Part shown: one piece after another, positions 27,520-36,014 of the stretch
Layout of the letters: each line of letters begins with the position of its first letter
How positions within the stretch are numbered: position 1 is the first letter of the stretch
DNA from: DASSUW01 sp963806395
Lineage (GTDB): Bacteria; Actinomycetota; Thermoleophilia; Solirubrobacterales; Solirubrobacteraceae
DNA: 64,000 bases
Reading direction: 5' to 3'
NCBI GenBank assembly: GCA_963806395.1
Contig: CAWDYI010000009.1
Location: 186,001-250,000 of the forward strand
Made by a program: the position numbers and the translations under genes
Notes under the pieces: generated by a model
The model's database searches: none
What the model was told of the DNA's origin: nothing
The model's input: only the letters and a program-made list of their open reading frames with translations

Positions 27520-28140
27520 TTGAGTTCGGACACAGACCTGATCGGGCGCTCGCTGGAGGATCCGGGCGCGTTCGAGGTCATCTTCGACCGCCACTACCCG
27601 GCGATTCGCCGGTACGTCGCACGTCGGTTGTCCCCCGCGTGTGCCGATGACGTCGCCGCGGAGGTGTTCTGCGTCGCGTTCGACCGGCGCGAGCAGTTCG
27701 TCGAGCGACGACTCGAATGCCCCGTCCCGGCGTGGCTGTACGGGATCGCGACCAACCTCGTGCGCCGCCGGCGCCGGGATGAGCGACGCCAGTTGCGCGC
27801 GTACGCCCGAGCCGGCGCCGACGTCGTCGCGCCCGAGTCTGCGGCCGATCTGACCGATCGCGTCGACGCCCAGCGTGCAGGACCGGTGGTTGCCCGGGCG
27901 CTCGCCTCGTTGTCTGCCGACGAGCGCGACGTGCTGTTGCTGTACGCGCTGGCGGACCTCGACTACCAGGGCATCGCCGACGCGCTGCAGATCCCGATCG
28001 GGACGGTGCGCTCACGCCTGGCCAGGGCGCGCACTCGCGCCGCCCGGCACCTCGCCGGCCACGACGCTGAGCGGAACCGGCCCTCGGATCTCCTTGCTAC
28101 GGAACGGGAGGAGAAGTCGTCATGCGCGACCTCGACTTGA
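27520..28140 (+). CDS. ECF-type RNA polymerase sigma factor
   Basis: Sigma-70 family ECF factor of 206 residues. Region 2 is FEVIFDRHYPAIRRYVARRL followed by CADDVAAEVFCVAFDRREQF and PAWLYGIATNLVRRRRRDE. Region 4 is SLSADERDVLLLYALADLDY and GIADALQIPIGTVRSRLARA. The TTG start is chosen because GAGAGG lies 6 nt upstream and region 2 begins directly after. The 3' end overlaps the next gene by 19 bp, so the sigma factor and its membrane partner are made together. The partner is a likely anti-sigma factor. Confidence 0.9.
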   Translation: MSSDTDLIGRSLEDPGAFEVIFDRHYPAIRRYVARRLSPACADDVAAEVFCVAFDRREQFVERRLECPVPAWLYGIATNLVRRRRRDERRQLRAYARAGADVVAPESAADLTDRVDAQRAGPVVARALASLSADERDVLLLYALADLDYQGIADALQIPIGTVRSRLARARTRAARHLAGHDAERNRPSDLLATEREEKSSCATST

Positions 28141-29117
28141 TTCGTGCCTATCGGCAGGACGTCGGCGACGACGCACTGGCGCAGGCCGCGGCACGTGACC
28201 GGCTGCGCGCCCACATCTCGGCGGCGCGGCCCGGCCGGCGCGTGCGCAGGTTCCGCCGCCGGGTCGGCGTCTCGATCGCGGTGCTGCTCGTCGTCTGCAG
28301 CAGCGCGGCCGCCGCCGGCCTGCTGCTCAAGAGCGACGATCTCTACCTCGGCTCGATCGTCTGCGTGGATACGGCGACGAGCCTCGACAGCGCCATGGGC
28401 TCGGCCGTGTTCGTGGAACCGGCCGCCGACCCGGTCGCCGCCTGCGCGCCGCTGTGGCGCGCCGGACACATCGACGGACGCCGCCACGAGGTCGCGCCGG
28501 ATCTCGTGGCGTGCGCGTCGGCCGGGCGGCCGGTCGTCGTCATCCCGGGCACACAGCAGACGTGCAGCGCACTCGACCTCGAACCCCTGCCGAGGGACTA
28601 TGGCGCGGCCGCGTCGGCCACGGGCCGCGCGAAGGCGGTCCTGCAACGCGACTCGGACCTTCACCGGCCGTGGAGTCGATGCGATGACCCAAAGGCGGTT
28701 CTGGCGCGCTCCCGCCAGCTCCTCACGCGTGCCGGCATCGGCCACTTCCCCGTCGAGCTCGCCGGCGATGGGCCGTGCGCGGGCGTGTACCTCTTCGATG
28801 GCGGCGCCGTCGCCAGCATCGAGATGCTGAGCCGCAGCGATGCCGACGAGCGCTACGAGCACCACCTCGTCGACAGCGCGCTGGAGTCCCTGTACCCCAG
28901 CGTTTCGCGTGACTGCCGCGATCCGCGACGCGCCGCGATCCGAGCCCGGCAGCTGCTTCGCGACGCCGGCCTGTCGCGTGTGACGGTTCGCGTGGAGAAG
29001 AAGGGAGGCCCGTGCTTGGAGCAGGGATACTTCGTGGAGGGCCACGAGGTGGTGCTCGGCCGCGCGAGCCGCGCTCAGATCGCCGACGCGTTCGCCGCTG
29101 CCACGAGCAACCCATGA
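28122..29117 (+). CDS. membrane protein partnered with the ECF sigma factor (putative anti-sigma)
   Basis: Protein of 331 residues with no family I can name. A short cytoplasmic domain (MRDLDLIRAYRQDVGDDAL, about 45 residues with RRVRRFRRR before the membrane) is followed by one helix, SIAVLLVVCSSAAAAGLLL, and an exported domain. That domain contains two related units of about 42 residues. One begins CDDPKAVLARSRQLLTRAGI (about residues 185-226) and the other CRDPRRAAIRARQLLRDAGL (about 265-306); each ends in GPC..(G/Y). Position, overlap with the sigma gene and topology suggest an anti-sigma factor with a sensory ectodomain. No ZAS zinc motif (HxxxCxxC) is present. Confidence 0.7.
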   Translation: MRDLDLIRAYRQDVGDDALAQAAARDRLRAHISAARPGRRVRRFRRRVGVSIAVLLVVCSSAAAAGLLLKSDDLYLGSIVCVDTATSLDSAMGSAVFVEPAADPVAACAPLWRAGHIDGRRHEVAPDLVACASAGRPVVVIPGTQQTCSALDLEPLPRDYGAAASATGRAKAVLQRDSDLHRPWSRCDDPKAVLARSRQLLTRAGIGHFPVELAGDGPCAGVYLFDGGAVASIEMLSRSDADERYEHHLVDSALESLYPSVSRDCRDPRRAAIRARQLLRDAGLSRVTVRVEKKGGPCLEQGYFVEGHEVVLGRASRAQIADAFAAATSNP

Positions 29118-29147
29118 GCGACGCGGGTGCGGATACGCTCGCGGCCG

Positions 29148-29564
29148 ATGAGCACGCACTGGCTGATCCCGACCGCTGTGTACGTCGCGGCCGTGGGCGG
29201 CCTCGGGGTGGTCAGCAAGCTCGCGCTTCGCACGCTGACGTGGCGCGACCTGCTCGCCTGGATGGGCGTCTTCTACGCCGGCATCGTGGCGAGCCTGCTC
29301 GCCCTCGGCGATGCCAAGCTTCAGTTCGTCAGCGGCACGTTCTGGGCGATCGTGTCGGCAGGCTTCGTGGTCGGCGGACTGATCCTGCTCTACGAGGCGC
29401 TCGCGAGCGGCGAGGCGAGCAAGGTGATCCCGGTGTCGTCGGCGTACCCGGCGGTGACGCTCGTCCTGTCGGCGCTCGTCCTCTCGGAGCCGGTGTCACT
29501 CGCCGGCGTCGGGGGCGTCTGCCTGGTCGTCACCGGCGTCATCGTCATCACGACGGCGAGCTGA
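29148..29564 (+). CDS. EamA/DMT-type half-transporter, first of a pair
   Basis: Small membrane protein of 138 residues with four predicted helices. It is one EamA repeat: WLIPTAVYVAAVGGLGVVSK, WRDLLAWMGVFYAGIVASLL, GGLILLYEALASGEASKVIP and VSSAYPAVTLVLSALVLSEP ending GVIVITTA. Single-repeat EamA proteins work as dimers. The stop overlaps the start of a close paralogue (TGATG), suggesting a heterodimer of oppositely oriented halves. Substrate unknown. Confidence 0.85.
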   Translation: MSTHWLIPTAVYVAAVGGLGVVSKLALRTLTWRDLLAWMGVFYAGIVASLLALGDAKLQFVSGTFWAIVSAGFVVGGLILLYEALASGEASKVIPVSSAYPAVTLVLSALVLSEPVSLAGVGGVCLVVTGVIVITTAS

Positions 29565-29986
29565 TGCGGCTGAGTCGACCGTGGCTGATCCCGACCGTGG
29601 CGTTCATCCTGGCGACCGGCGCGCTCGGCGTGACGAGCAAGCTCGCATTGCGGACGCTCGCGTGGCAGGACCTGCTCCTGTGGGTCGGGATCAGCTACAT
29701 GATCGCGACCGCCGTCGTGCTGGCGCTCGGCCGGGCGAGTCTGCGCCCGGTCGGCGGCACACCGTGGGCGGTCGCGTCCGCGGCGATGGCGATCGGCTCG
29801 ATCATCGCGCTGTACGTGGCGCTCTCGATCGGTGACGTGAGCAAGGTCGTACCGGTGTCCGCCGCCTATCCCGCGGTGACGCTCGTCCTGTCGGCGCTGG
29901 TGCTCTCCGAGCGGCTGTCGATCGCTCGAATCGGAGGGATGTGCCTGGTCGTGGCAGGCGTGGTGGTGCTCACCACGGCGCCTTGA
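29564..29986 (+). CDS. EamA/DMT-type half-transporter, second of a pair
   Basis: Paralogue of the preceding gene, 140 residues. It begins MRLSRPWLIPTVAFILATGA and shares LGVTSKLALRTLAWQDLLLW, SKVVPVSAAYPAVTLVLSAL and GGMCLVVAGVVVLTTAP. The ATG shares one base with the upstream stop, so translation is coupled. Differences in charged residues between the two copies (S-R-P-W-L start versus S-T-H-W-L) are consistent with an antiparallel pair. Confidence 0.85.
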   Translation: MRLSRPWLIPTVAFILATGALGVTSKLALRTLAWQDLLLWVGISYMIATAVVLALGRASLRPVGGTPWAVASAAMAIGSIIALYVALSIGDVSKVVPVSAAYPAVTLVLSALVLSERLSIARIGGMCLVVAGVVVLTTAP

Positions 29987-30073
29987 GATGCGCGGGTTTG
30001 CGCGCCTGCGCGCTACAGTCGCCGTAAGTCTGGTCCCGAATGTTGAGAGCTTTTCACCGGATAAGCAGCCGAT

Positions 30074-31897
30074 GTGACGGTTGAAGCCGGGCCGGCGCCC
30101 GCGGTCTTGGTCGTGAACGACGACGCGGGCAGCCGGCTCGCGATGCACGCCATGCTGGCGCCGCTGGGATACGGCATCGTCCAGGCAGACTCGGGCCGGG
30201 CCGCGCTCGACGCCGTCCTGCGCCAACAGTTCGCCGTGATCCTGATGGACGTGCGGATGCCGATGATGGACGGATTCGAGACGGCCAGGCTGATCCGCGA
30301 GCGGAGCGAGGCACGGGCCACGCCGATCATCTTCGTGACCGCCTTCGGACGCGACGAGACGGAGACCGCCGGCGCGTATGCCAGCGGCGCCGTCGACTTC
30401 ATCTTCACGCCGATCGTCCCCGACATCGTCAAGGCCAAGGTCTCGGCCTTCGTCGACATCTTCGTCCAGTCCCAGGAGCTCCAGCGCTCGGTCGAATCGA
30501 TCACCGCGCTGAACGCGGCTTTGCGCGAAAGCGAAGTGCGCTCACGGGCAGTGCTCCAGAACGTCGCGGACGGGATCGTGACCGTCGGCGAGGACGGTCT
30601 GATCGAATCGTTCAACCGATCGGCGCGAACCTTGTTCGGCTATCGCGAGGACGAGGTCGTCGGCAAGCCGATCCAGCTGATCATCGCGCACGCCGACGAA
30701 GAGGAGTTCTCCACCGCCGCCCGCGCCAGAAGGACCCTGCAGGCCGCGAAGGACACTCCCGAGGAGCCGACCGAGACCGTGGGGCTCCGCAAGGACGGCT
30801 CATTCGTCCCGATCGAGATCGGCGTGAGCCGGATGCAGTTCGGCGAGCGGACGGTCACGATCGGCTGCATCCGCGACATCACAGGCCGCAACGAGCGAGC
30901 CGCGCACGAGCAGCAGCGCGCGAAGACGCTGCGCCGTGAAGCCCAGCGCGACCGCGCCGCGTTCGAGGAAGCACCGATCGGGAGCGTCATCACCGACCGC
31001 CACGGCCGGATCGAACGAGTCAACCGCGCGTGGTGCAAGATGACCGGCTACACCGCCACCGAACGGATCGGCACGCACTTCCTCGAACTCACCCACGGCG
31101 AGGACCATCAGGAATCCGCCGCCGCCTTCGCGGAGCTGCTCGAAGGGTCGGGCACACATCGACTGGAGAAGCGCTTCGCGCTCCCGAGCGGGCGCGTTCT
31201 CGAGGTGCGGGTCGCGGCGACCGCCATCCGCGATGACGCGGACGAGGTCACGCAGGTGTTCGCGCAGATCGAGGACATCACCGACGCGCGCCGGACAAGC
31301 CGCGAGCTCGAGCATGCGCAGTTCGAGATGCTCGCCCGCCTCGCCGCCGCAGCCGAGTTCCGCGACGACGACACCGGCCAGCACACGCGCCGCGTCGGCG
31401 ACCTGTCGGTCGCGATCGCCGAACGCCTCGGCCTGCCCGGTCCGCAGATCGAGCTGATGCGGCTTGCCGCGCCCCTGCACGACCTCGGCAAGATCGCCAT
31501 TCCCGACGCGATCCTCGGCAAGCCGGGCAAGCTGACCGACGAAGAGCTGGCCAAGATGAGGACCCACACCACGATCGGCGCTCAGATGCTCACGGGAAGC
31601 CCGTTCGCCCTGCTCGAGCTGGCCGAGCAGATCGCACTGACGCATCACGAGAAATGGGACGGCAGCGGATACCCGGCCGGTCTCGCCGGCGACGCGATCC
31701 CGATCGCCGGGCGCATCGTCGCGGCCGCCGACGTCTACGACGCGCTCACCCATACGCGGCCGTACAAGGCAGCGTGGAGCACGACCGACGCGATCGCGGA
31801 GCTGACCCGCCAGGCAGGCGCACACTTCGACCCCGCGGTCATCGACGCGTTCCTCACCCTCGCCGGCAACCTCGGCGTGCAGGCGCCGGCGGCGTAG
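30074..31897 (+). CDS. receiver-PAS-PAS-HD-GYP protein (c-di-GMP phosphodiesterase type)
   Basis: Multi-domain signalling protein of 607 residues. The receiver domain (about 8-125) has VVNDDAGSR and the phospho-Asp in VILMDVRMPMMDGFETARL. The usual switch-lysine segment FKP reads IFTPIVPDI, so that Lys is absent. Two PAS domains follow (about 150-270, GIVTVGEDGLIESFNRSART; and about 295-415, GSVITDRHGRIERVNRAWCK). The C-terminal HD-GYP domain (about 425-595) has DTGQHTRRVG, LHDLGKIAIPD (HD), THHEKWDGSGYPAGLAGDAI (GYP) and DVYDALTHTRPYK. It probably hydrolyses c-di-GMP in the cytoplasm. GTG start; no kinase gene is adjacent. Confidence 0.88.
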   Translation: MTVEAGPAPAVLVVNDDAGSRLAMHAMLAPLGYGIVQADSGRAALDAVLRQQFAVILMDVRMPMMDGFETARLIRERSEARATPIIFVTAFGRDETETAGAYASGAVDFIFTPIVPDIVKAKVSAFVDIFVQSQELQRSVESITALNAALRESEVRSRAVLQNVADGIVTVGEDGLIESFNRSARTLFGYREDEVVGKPIQLIIAHADEEEFSTAARARRTLQAAKDTPEEPTETVGLRKDGSFVPIEIGVSRMQFGERTVTIGCIRDITGRNERAAHEQQRAKTLRREAQRDRAAFEEAPIGSVITDRHGRIERVNRAWCKMTGYTATERIGTHFLELTHGEDHQESAAAFAELLEGSGTHRLEKRFALPSGRVLEVRVAATAIRDDADEVTQVFAQIEDITDARRTSRELEHAQFEMLARLAAAAEFRDDDTGQHTRRVGDLSVAIAERLGLPGPQIELMRLAAPLHDLGKIAIPDAILGKPGKLTDEELAKMRTHTTIGAQMLTGSPFALLELAEQIALTHHEKWDGSGYPAGLAGDAIPIAGRIVAAADVYDALTHTRPYKAAWSTTDAIAELTRQAGAHFDPAVIDAFLTLAGNLGVQAPAA

Positions 31898-31907
31898 ACG
31901 AGCCGGC

Positions 31908-32984
31908 TCAGGCCGGCGACTCGCCGGCGGTCCTCGCGAACGTCTCGATCTGCTGCGCGACGAACTCGGCGTCGTCCTTGACCCAGCCGAGCAGCGCCGA
32001 ACCGCGCGTGTGCTGCCACGGCAATCCGAGGAAGTACAGCCCCGGCGATCCAGTGACGCCGCGCCGGTGCACGAGGCGCCCGTCCGTGTCGAATACGGGC
32101 AGCTGCACGAACGAGTGGTCGAGCTCGAAGCCGGTCGCCCACACGACCGCGCCGGGAGCGAGCCGGCTGCCGTCGCCGAAGCGGACCTCCGATCCGGAGG
32201 CGTCGTCCGCCCGGCCGCGCAACCGGATGCCGTGCCGGCGCCGGGCGATGCGCGGGCTGGAGCCGATCAGCGTCTCCCGGTACTGCATCCGCTGACCGAT
32301 CCGCGACTCCACGGTCCTGCTCATCAGGCCGGTCGCCTCGAGGTAGCGGAACAGGTCGCGGCCGAGGAGCCGCTGCGGCAACGGCGTCTGCCGTGAGCCG
32401 ATCGACAGGTGCACCTCGTTGGTGCGGGCGAGCTCCTCGGCGATCTGGTAGCCGGTGTTGCCGCCGCCGACGACCAGCACCGGGCCGGCCGGCACGTCCT
32501 GCGGCGTGCGGTACTCGCTGCTGTGGAACTGGACGACGCCGGGGTCCAGGCGCTCGGCCGTCGCGGGCACGCGCGGGATCTGGAACGGGCCGGTGGCGAT
32601 CACGACCTGGGCGGCCTCGTAGCTGCGGTCGTCGAGCTCGACCCGGTAGCCGCCGTCAACCGCCCGGACCGCGCGGACCGCGCTGCCCAGCTCGACCGGC
32701 AGCTCGAAGTCGCGGGCGTAGTCCGTGAGGTAGGCGACGACGTCGTGGGGCGCCGGGTAGGCGTCCGGGTGCCCGGGGAACGCGCGCCCGGGGAGGCTGT
32801 CGTACCGGACCGGCGTGAACAGCCTCAGTGAGTCCCAGCGCGCGCGCCACGCGGCCGCCGGCGCGTCCGCCGCTTCGAGGATCGTGAAGCTCCGGCCCTG
32901 CCGGGCGAGCAGGTACCCGATCGCCAGCCCGGCTTGGCCGCCGCCGACGACGATCACGTCGCGACGGTCTCCGGCCGCGTTCAT
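31908..32984 (-). CDS. flavin-containing monooxygenase-like NAD(P)/FAD oxidoreductase
   Basis: FAD/NAD(P)-binding protein of 358 residues. The first Rossmann motif is VIVVGGGQAGLAIGYLLARQ (GxGxxG) and the second is VLVVGGGNTGYQIAEELART. FHSSEYRTP resembles the FMO identifying region (FHxxx...). It ends with WATGFELDHSF and PGLYFLGLPWQHTRGSALLG, which is close to YhiQ/CzcO-type proteins encoded beside metal-efflux genes. The ATG overlaps the stop of the multicopper oxidase (ATGA), so it belongs to the copper-responsive unit. Substrate unknown. Confidence 0.88.
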   Translation of the reverse strand: MNAAGDRRDVIVVGGGQAGLAIGYLLARQGRSFTILEAADAPAAAWRARWDSLRLFTPVRYDSLPGRAFPGHPDAYPAPHDVVAYLTDYARDFELPVELGSAVRAVRAVDGGYRVELDDRSYEAAQVVIATGPFQIPRVPATAERLDPGVVQFHSSEYRTPQDVPAGPVLVVGGGNTGYQIAEELARTNEVHLSIGSRQTPLPQRLLGRDLFRYLEATGLMSRTVESRIGQRMQYRETLIGSSPRIARRRHGIRLRGRADDASGSEVRFGDGSRLAPGAVVWATGFELDHSFVQLPVFDTDGRLVHRRGVTGSPGLYFLGLPWQHTRGSALLGWVKDDAEFVAQQIETFARTAGESPA

Positions 32985-34645
32985 CGGTCGCCGTCGGCCG
33001 GATCGACGTCGAAGCTGAACATCATCCCGCTCTCGTGGTGCTCGGCGATATGGCAGTGCGCCATCCACCGGCCGACGTTGGTGACGTCGAGCAGGATGTC
33101 GACGGTCTCCCCCGTGCGCACCAGCACCGTGTCCTTCCACACCAGATTGGGCTCGACGGCGCCGTCGCGGGCGAGGATCAGGAAGCGGCCCGCGCCGTGG
33201 ACGTGGAACGGGTGGTGCATCGGGTGGTCGCCGGCCATCTCGTTCAGCAGCCGGATCTTCACCAGGTCTCCGACCCGGAACCGCCAGTCGATCGCGGCGT
33301 TCTCCGCATCGGTCTCGCGGTCGATGATCTTCCAGCGCATGTTCGCCGGCGTCGTCAGCCGGTTGACCGCGACCATGTCGTCTTCCCACTCGATGCCGCC
33401 GGCGGCCGCATGGTCGTGCCCGTGCTCGTGCTGATGATCGTGCTCGTGGTGACCGTGGTCATGGCCTTCGTGCTCGTGCTCGGACGCGTCGGCCACAAGC
33501 TGCGCGGGCAGCAGCTTCATGCCGCACTGCGGGCAGTGGCCGGCCTGCTCGCTGATGACCTCCGGGTGCATCGGGCAGGTGTACACGATCGGCTCGTCCC
33601 CCTCCGGGGCACCCATGTCCATCTCGGCGATGAACGCGAGCGACTTGTCGGGCTCGGCCTCCAGGTACGAGCCGATCCGCTCACGCTCGGCCGCCATGTC
33701 GGCGTTGGTGCGCAGGACCTCGAACCGCTCCGCCAACGACGGCTCGGCGCGATCGTCGCCGACGGTGATCGCGGCCAGCCGGTAGACGCGATCCGGCGTG
33801 TGATGCTCGAGGCTCAGCTCCCCGGCAACGCCGAACAGGACGTCGACGACCACCCGCTCGGACGGGGCGAGGATCACGTCCTCGACGAACTGCTCGTGCT
33901 CGACGTGACCGCTGTCGCCGCCGACGAGCTTCATCCGCGCCCCGGGGAGTGCGACCTTGAACACGCGCGTGTTGGCGGTGTTGGTGAGATAGAGGCGGAC
34001 CACTTCGCCGAGCTGTGCCGTGATCGAGAGATCCGTCTCGCCGCTGACCAGGAGCACGTCGCCAAAGCGCCCCATGGCCGCGTAGTTGGTCTCGGCGCGG
34101 CTGAACGGTGCGACCTTGCCGTCCTCGAGCAGGACGTCGTCGAGCGTGAGCACGACCTCACGGTGCACGGGCGGCCAGTAGTCGGGGTCGGCCGGCTCGA
34201 CCAGCACGTTGCCGTACAGCCCCATCTCCTGCCCGTAGTCCTCGCGGACGTGCGGGTGGTACCAGTAGAGCCCCGGATCCGGGAACGCGACGCGGGCCGA
34301 GAACCGCCCGCCCACGCCCATCGGCTGCTGCGTCTCATGCGTCCCGTCGTAGCGGTTCTCCAGCCGCAGCCCGTGCCAGTGGACCGTGGCGTCCACGTCG
34401 CCCTGGTTCTCGATGTCGACGACGATCTCCGAGCCCTCCCGCACCTTCAGGGTCGGGCCGGGGATCGACCCGTTGTAGGCCAGCATCCGCACCGTCGCGT
34501 CGCCCAGCCGCTTGCTCACCGGCGCGATCCGCAGGTCGAAGCGGTCGCCGTCGGACAGCTCGACGACCTCGGGCGGGCGCGCCGCGGGAAGCCCGGTCGG
34601 GTCCGTCGGGAAGCGGTCGGGCGGTTCGGTGTTGAATGCGGTCAT
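32981..34645 (-). CDS. multicopper oxidase with inserted heavy-metal-binding domain
   Basis: Multicopper oxidase of 554 residues. Copper ligands are all visible: ATVHWHGLRLENRYDGT, LYWYHPHVREDYGQEMGLYG, HPMHHPFHVHGAGRF and WMAHCHIAEHHESGMMFSF (type 1 Cys and Met). Between the second and third cupredoxin domains is an extra heavy-metal-binding module, YTCPMHPEVISEQAGHCPQCG (about residues 357-385), followed by a His-rich linker of roughly 25 residues (HEHEGHDHGHHEHDHQHEHG). No signal peptide or Tat motif is seen, which is unusual for the family. A CsoR-like operator lies 42 nt upstream. Role: cuprous ion oxidation and copper tolerance, inferred. Confidence 0.9.
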   Translation of the reverse strand: MTAFNTEPPDRFPTDPTGLPAARPPEVVELSDGDRFDLRIAPVSKRLGDATVRMLAYNGSIPGPTLKVREGSEIVVDIENQGDVDATVHWHGLRLENRYDGTHETQQPMGVGGRFSARVAFPDPGLYWYHPHVREDYGQEMGLYGNVLVEPADPDYWPPVHREVVLTLDDVLLEDGKVAPFSRAETNYAAMGRFGDVLLVSGETDLSITAQLGEVVRLYLTNTANTRVFKVALPGARMKLVGGDSGHVEHEQFVEDVILAPSERVVVDVLFGVAGELSLEHHTPDRVYRLAAITVGDDRAEPSLAERFEVLRTNADMAAERERIGSYLEAEPDKSLAFIAEMDMGAPEGDEPIVYTCPMHPEVISEQAGHCPQCGMKLLPAQLVADASEHEHEGHDHGHHEHDHQHEHGHDHAAAGGIEWEDDMVAVNRLTTPANMRWKIIDRETDAENAAIDWRFRVGDLVKIRLLNEMAGDHPMHHPFHVHGAGRFLILARDGAVEPNLVWKDTVLVRTGETVDILLDVTNVGRWMAHCHIAEHHESGMMFSFDVDPADGDR

Positions 34646-34686
34646 CGTGATTCCTCGTGTCGTTGTCGCGGTTGCGTCAACCTACA

Positions 34687-34701
34687 TACCCCCCAGGGGT
34701 A
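34687..34701. promoter_or_regulatory. CsoR-like copper operator between MCO and cyclase-YHS genes
   Basis: TACCCC-CCA-GGGGTA, a dyad of the type bound by copper-sensing CsoR repressors. It lies in the 93-bp gap between the divergent multicopper oxidase and cyclase-YHS genes, so it could control both. A second site of the same type precedes the CopZ-like gene near 59.1 kb. No csoR gene is in the window. Confidence 0.65.
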
Positions 34702-34738
34702 CTGTTGTGATCTCGCGCACACGTCGAGTCGCGGAGCG

Positions 34739-35419
34739 ATGACGCAGCACGACCTGGACACGGCGAGCGTGAACGCCACGTTCCTGTTCGCCGACATCGC
34801 CGGCTTCACGGCGCTCACCGAGGCGCACGGCGACGAACAGGCGGCGGCGCTCGTCGCCGACTTCGGCGATGCGATCCGTGCCGAGCTCCCGGCGAGCGGC
34901 GGCACGCAGGTGAAGACGATCGGCGACGCCGTGATGCTGACCATCCCGGATCCGGCCGCGGCGATTCTCCTGGGCCTGCGCATCACGCACGAGCTGATGC
35001 GCGGCCATGGCGCCCCCGCGGTGCGCGTCGGACTGCATCACGGCCCGGCGATCGAGCGGGCCGGCGACTACTTCGGATCGGCGGTCAACCTGGCGGCGCG
35101 CATCTCCTCGGAGGCAAGCGGCGGCGAGGTGCTGCTGACCGGTCACACGGCGGCCCTCGCGCCTCAGCTGGACGGCGTGCTGTACGAGCCACGGGGCCGG
35201 CGCGTGCTGCGCAACATCCGCGAACCGGTCGAGCTCTTCGCCGCCGTCCGGGCCGGCGAGGCGACCCAGGGCCGGCTGCCGTGCGATCCCGTCTGCCGGA
35301 TGGCGGTCGATCCCGAACACGCCGCCGGCCGCCTCACCTACGAGGACACGGCCTACTTCTTCTGCTCGCTCGCGTGCGCCGCCGCCTTCGCGGCTCATCC
35401 GGAGCGCTTCGCGCCCTGA
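34739..35419 (+). CDS. class III nucleotide cyclase fused to a YHS domain
   Basis: Protein of 226 residues. Residues 12-165 form an adenylate/guanylate cyclase catalytic domain: metal Asp in ATFLFADIAGFTALTE, Lys and second Asp in QVKTIGDAVMLT, Asn and Arg in FGSAVNLAARISSEASGGEV. All key residues are present, so it may be active. Residues about 178-224 are a YHS metal-binding domain (CDPVCRMAVDPE, YFFCSLACAAAF). It is divergent from the multicopper oxidase across a CsoR-like operator, suggesting a cyclic nucleotide signal tied to copper or another metal. GGAG ribosome binding site is close to the ATG. Confidence 0.87.
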   Translation: MTQHDLDTASVNATFLFADIAGFTALTEAHGDEQAAALVADFGDAIRAELPASGGTQVKTIGDAVMLTIPDPAAAILLGLRITHELMRGHGAPAVRVGLHHGPAIERAGDYFGSAVNLAARISSEASGGEVLLTGHTAALAPQLDGVLYEPRGRRVLRNIREPVELFAAVRAGEATQGRLPCDPVCRMAVDPEHAAGRLTYEDTAYFFCSLACAAAFAAHPERFAP

Positions 35420-35422
35420 TGC

Positions 35423-35968
35423 CTATGCGGCGCTGCCCGCCGGCGCGTGGATGCCGGCGATCAGGTTGAACGCGCCGGTCAGCAGCTGAAGCGAGACGAG
35501 CCCGACGACCTCGGCGATCTGCTCGTCGCGATAGCCGTGCCCGTGGAGGCGCTCGAAGTCCTCGTCGCCGATCTCGCCCGGTGCGGCGAGCACCTGCTGC
35601 GCGAACGCGACGATCGCCGCGATCGCCGGGTCGCTGGACGTCCCCTGACGCGCGAGCTGGATCTCACTCTCCGGGACACCGAGACCGCGAGCCGCCCGCG
35701 TGTGTGCCGCGAGGCAGTAGTCGCATCCCAGCCACTCGTGCACGGCCAGGTTGATCCGTTCGGTGACCCGCCGGTCGATGTGGCTGCGCTTCATCGCGCG
35801 GCTGAGGTCGAGGTACCCGCGCAGGAGCGCGGGCGCGTTGGCCATGGCGCGCACCATCCGCCCCGGCTCCCCGCCGCGCCCAACCAGCTCGTCGAGCAGC
35901 TCGCGCGCCTTGCCTTCGGCCTGCTCCACGGGAATCGGCTCGATGCGAGGTCGCCGCGCGTTGGCCAC
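35423..35968 (-). CDS. carboxymuconolactone decarboxylase/AhpD-like protein
   Basis: All-helical CMD/AhpD-fold protein of 181 residues. The redox motif is in HEWLGCDYCLAAHTRAARGL (CxxC plus His), with RAMKRSHIDRRVTERINLAV before it. Such proteins are peroxidase or alkylhydroperoxidase-like enzymes in the cytoplasm, and AhpD uses the same Cys pair. Single gene, convergent with the cyclase-YHS gene (3-bp gap). Substrate unknown. Confidence 0.88.
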   Translation of the reverse strand: MANARRPRIEPIPVEQAEGKARELLDELVGRGGEPGRMVRAMANAPALLRGYLDLSRAMKRSHIDRRVTERINLAVHEWLGCDYCLAAHTRAARGLGVPESEIQLARQGTSSDPAIAAIVAFAQQVLAAPGEIGDEDFERLHGHGYRDEQIAEVVGLVSLQLLTGAFNLIAGIHAPAGSAA

Positions 35969-35996
35969 GATCGAAACCCTAGAGAACGGTCCGCAT

Positions 35997-36014
35997 TGTC
36001 AGGCTTTCCTCACA
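35997..36014 (+). promoter_or_regulatory. regulon element A (upstream of secreted TIM-barrel gene)
   Basis: TGTCAGGCTTTCCTCACA, followed by CTCCGTCACG. One of four related 18-bp elements in the window, oriented towards the gene and 116 nt before its ATG. TCA triplets repeat 11 bp apart, as in sites of winged-helix regulators. It differs from the other three at 4-5 positions. Confidence 0.65.
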
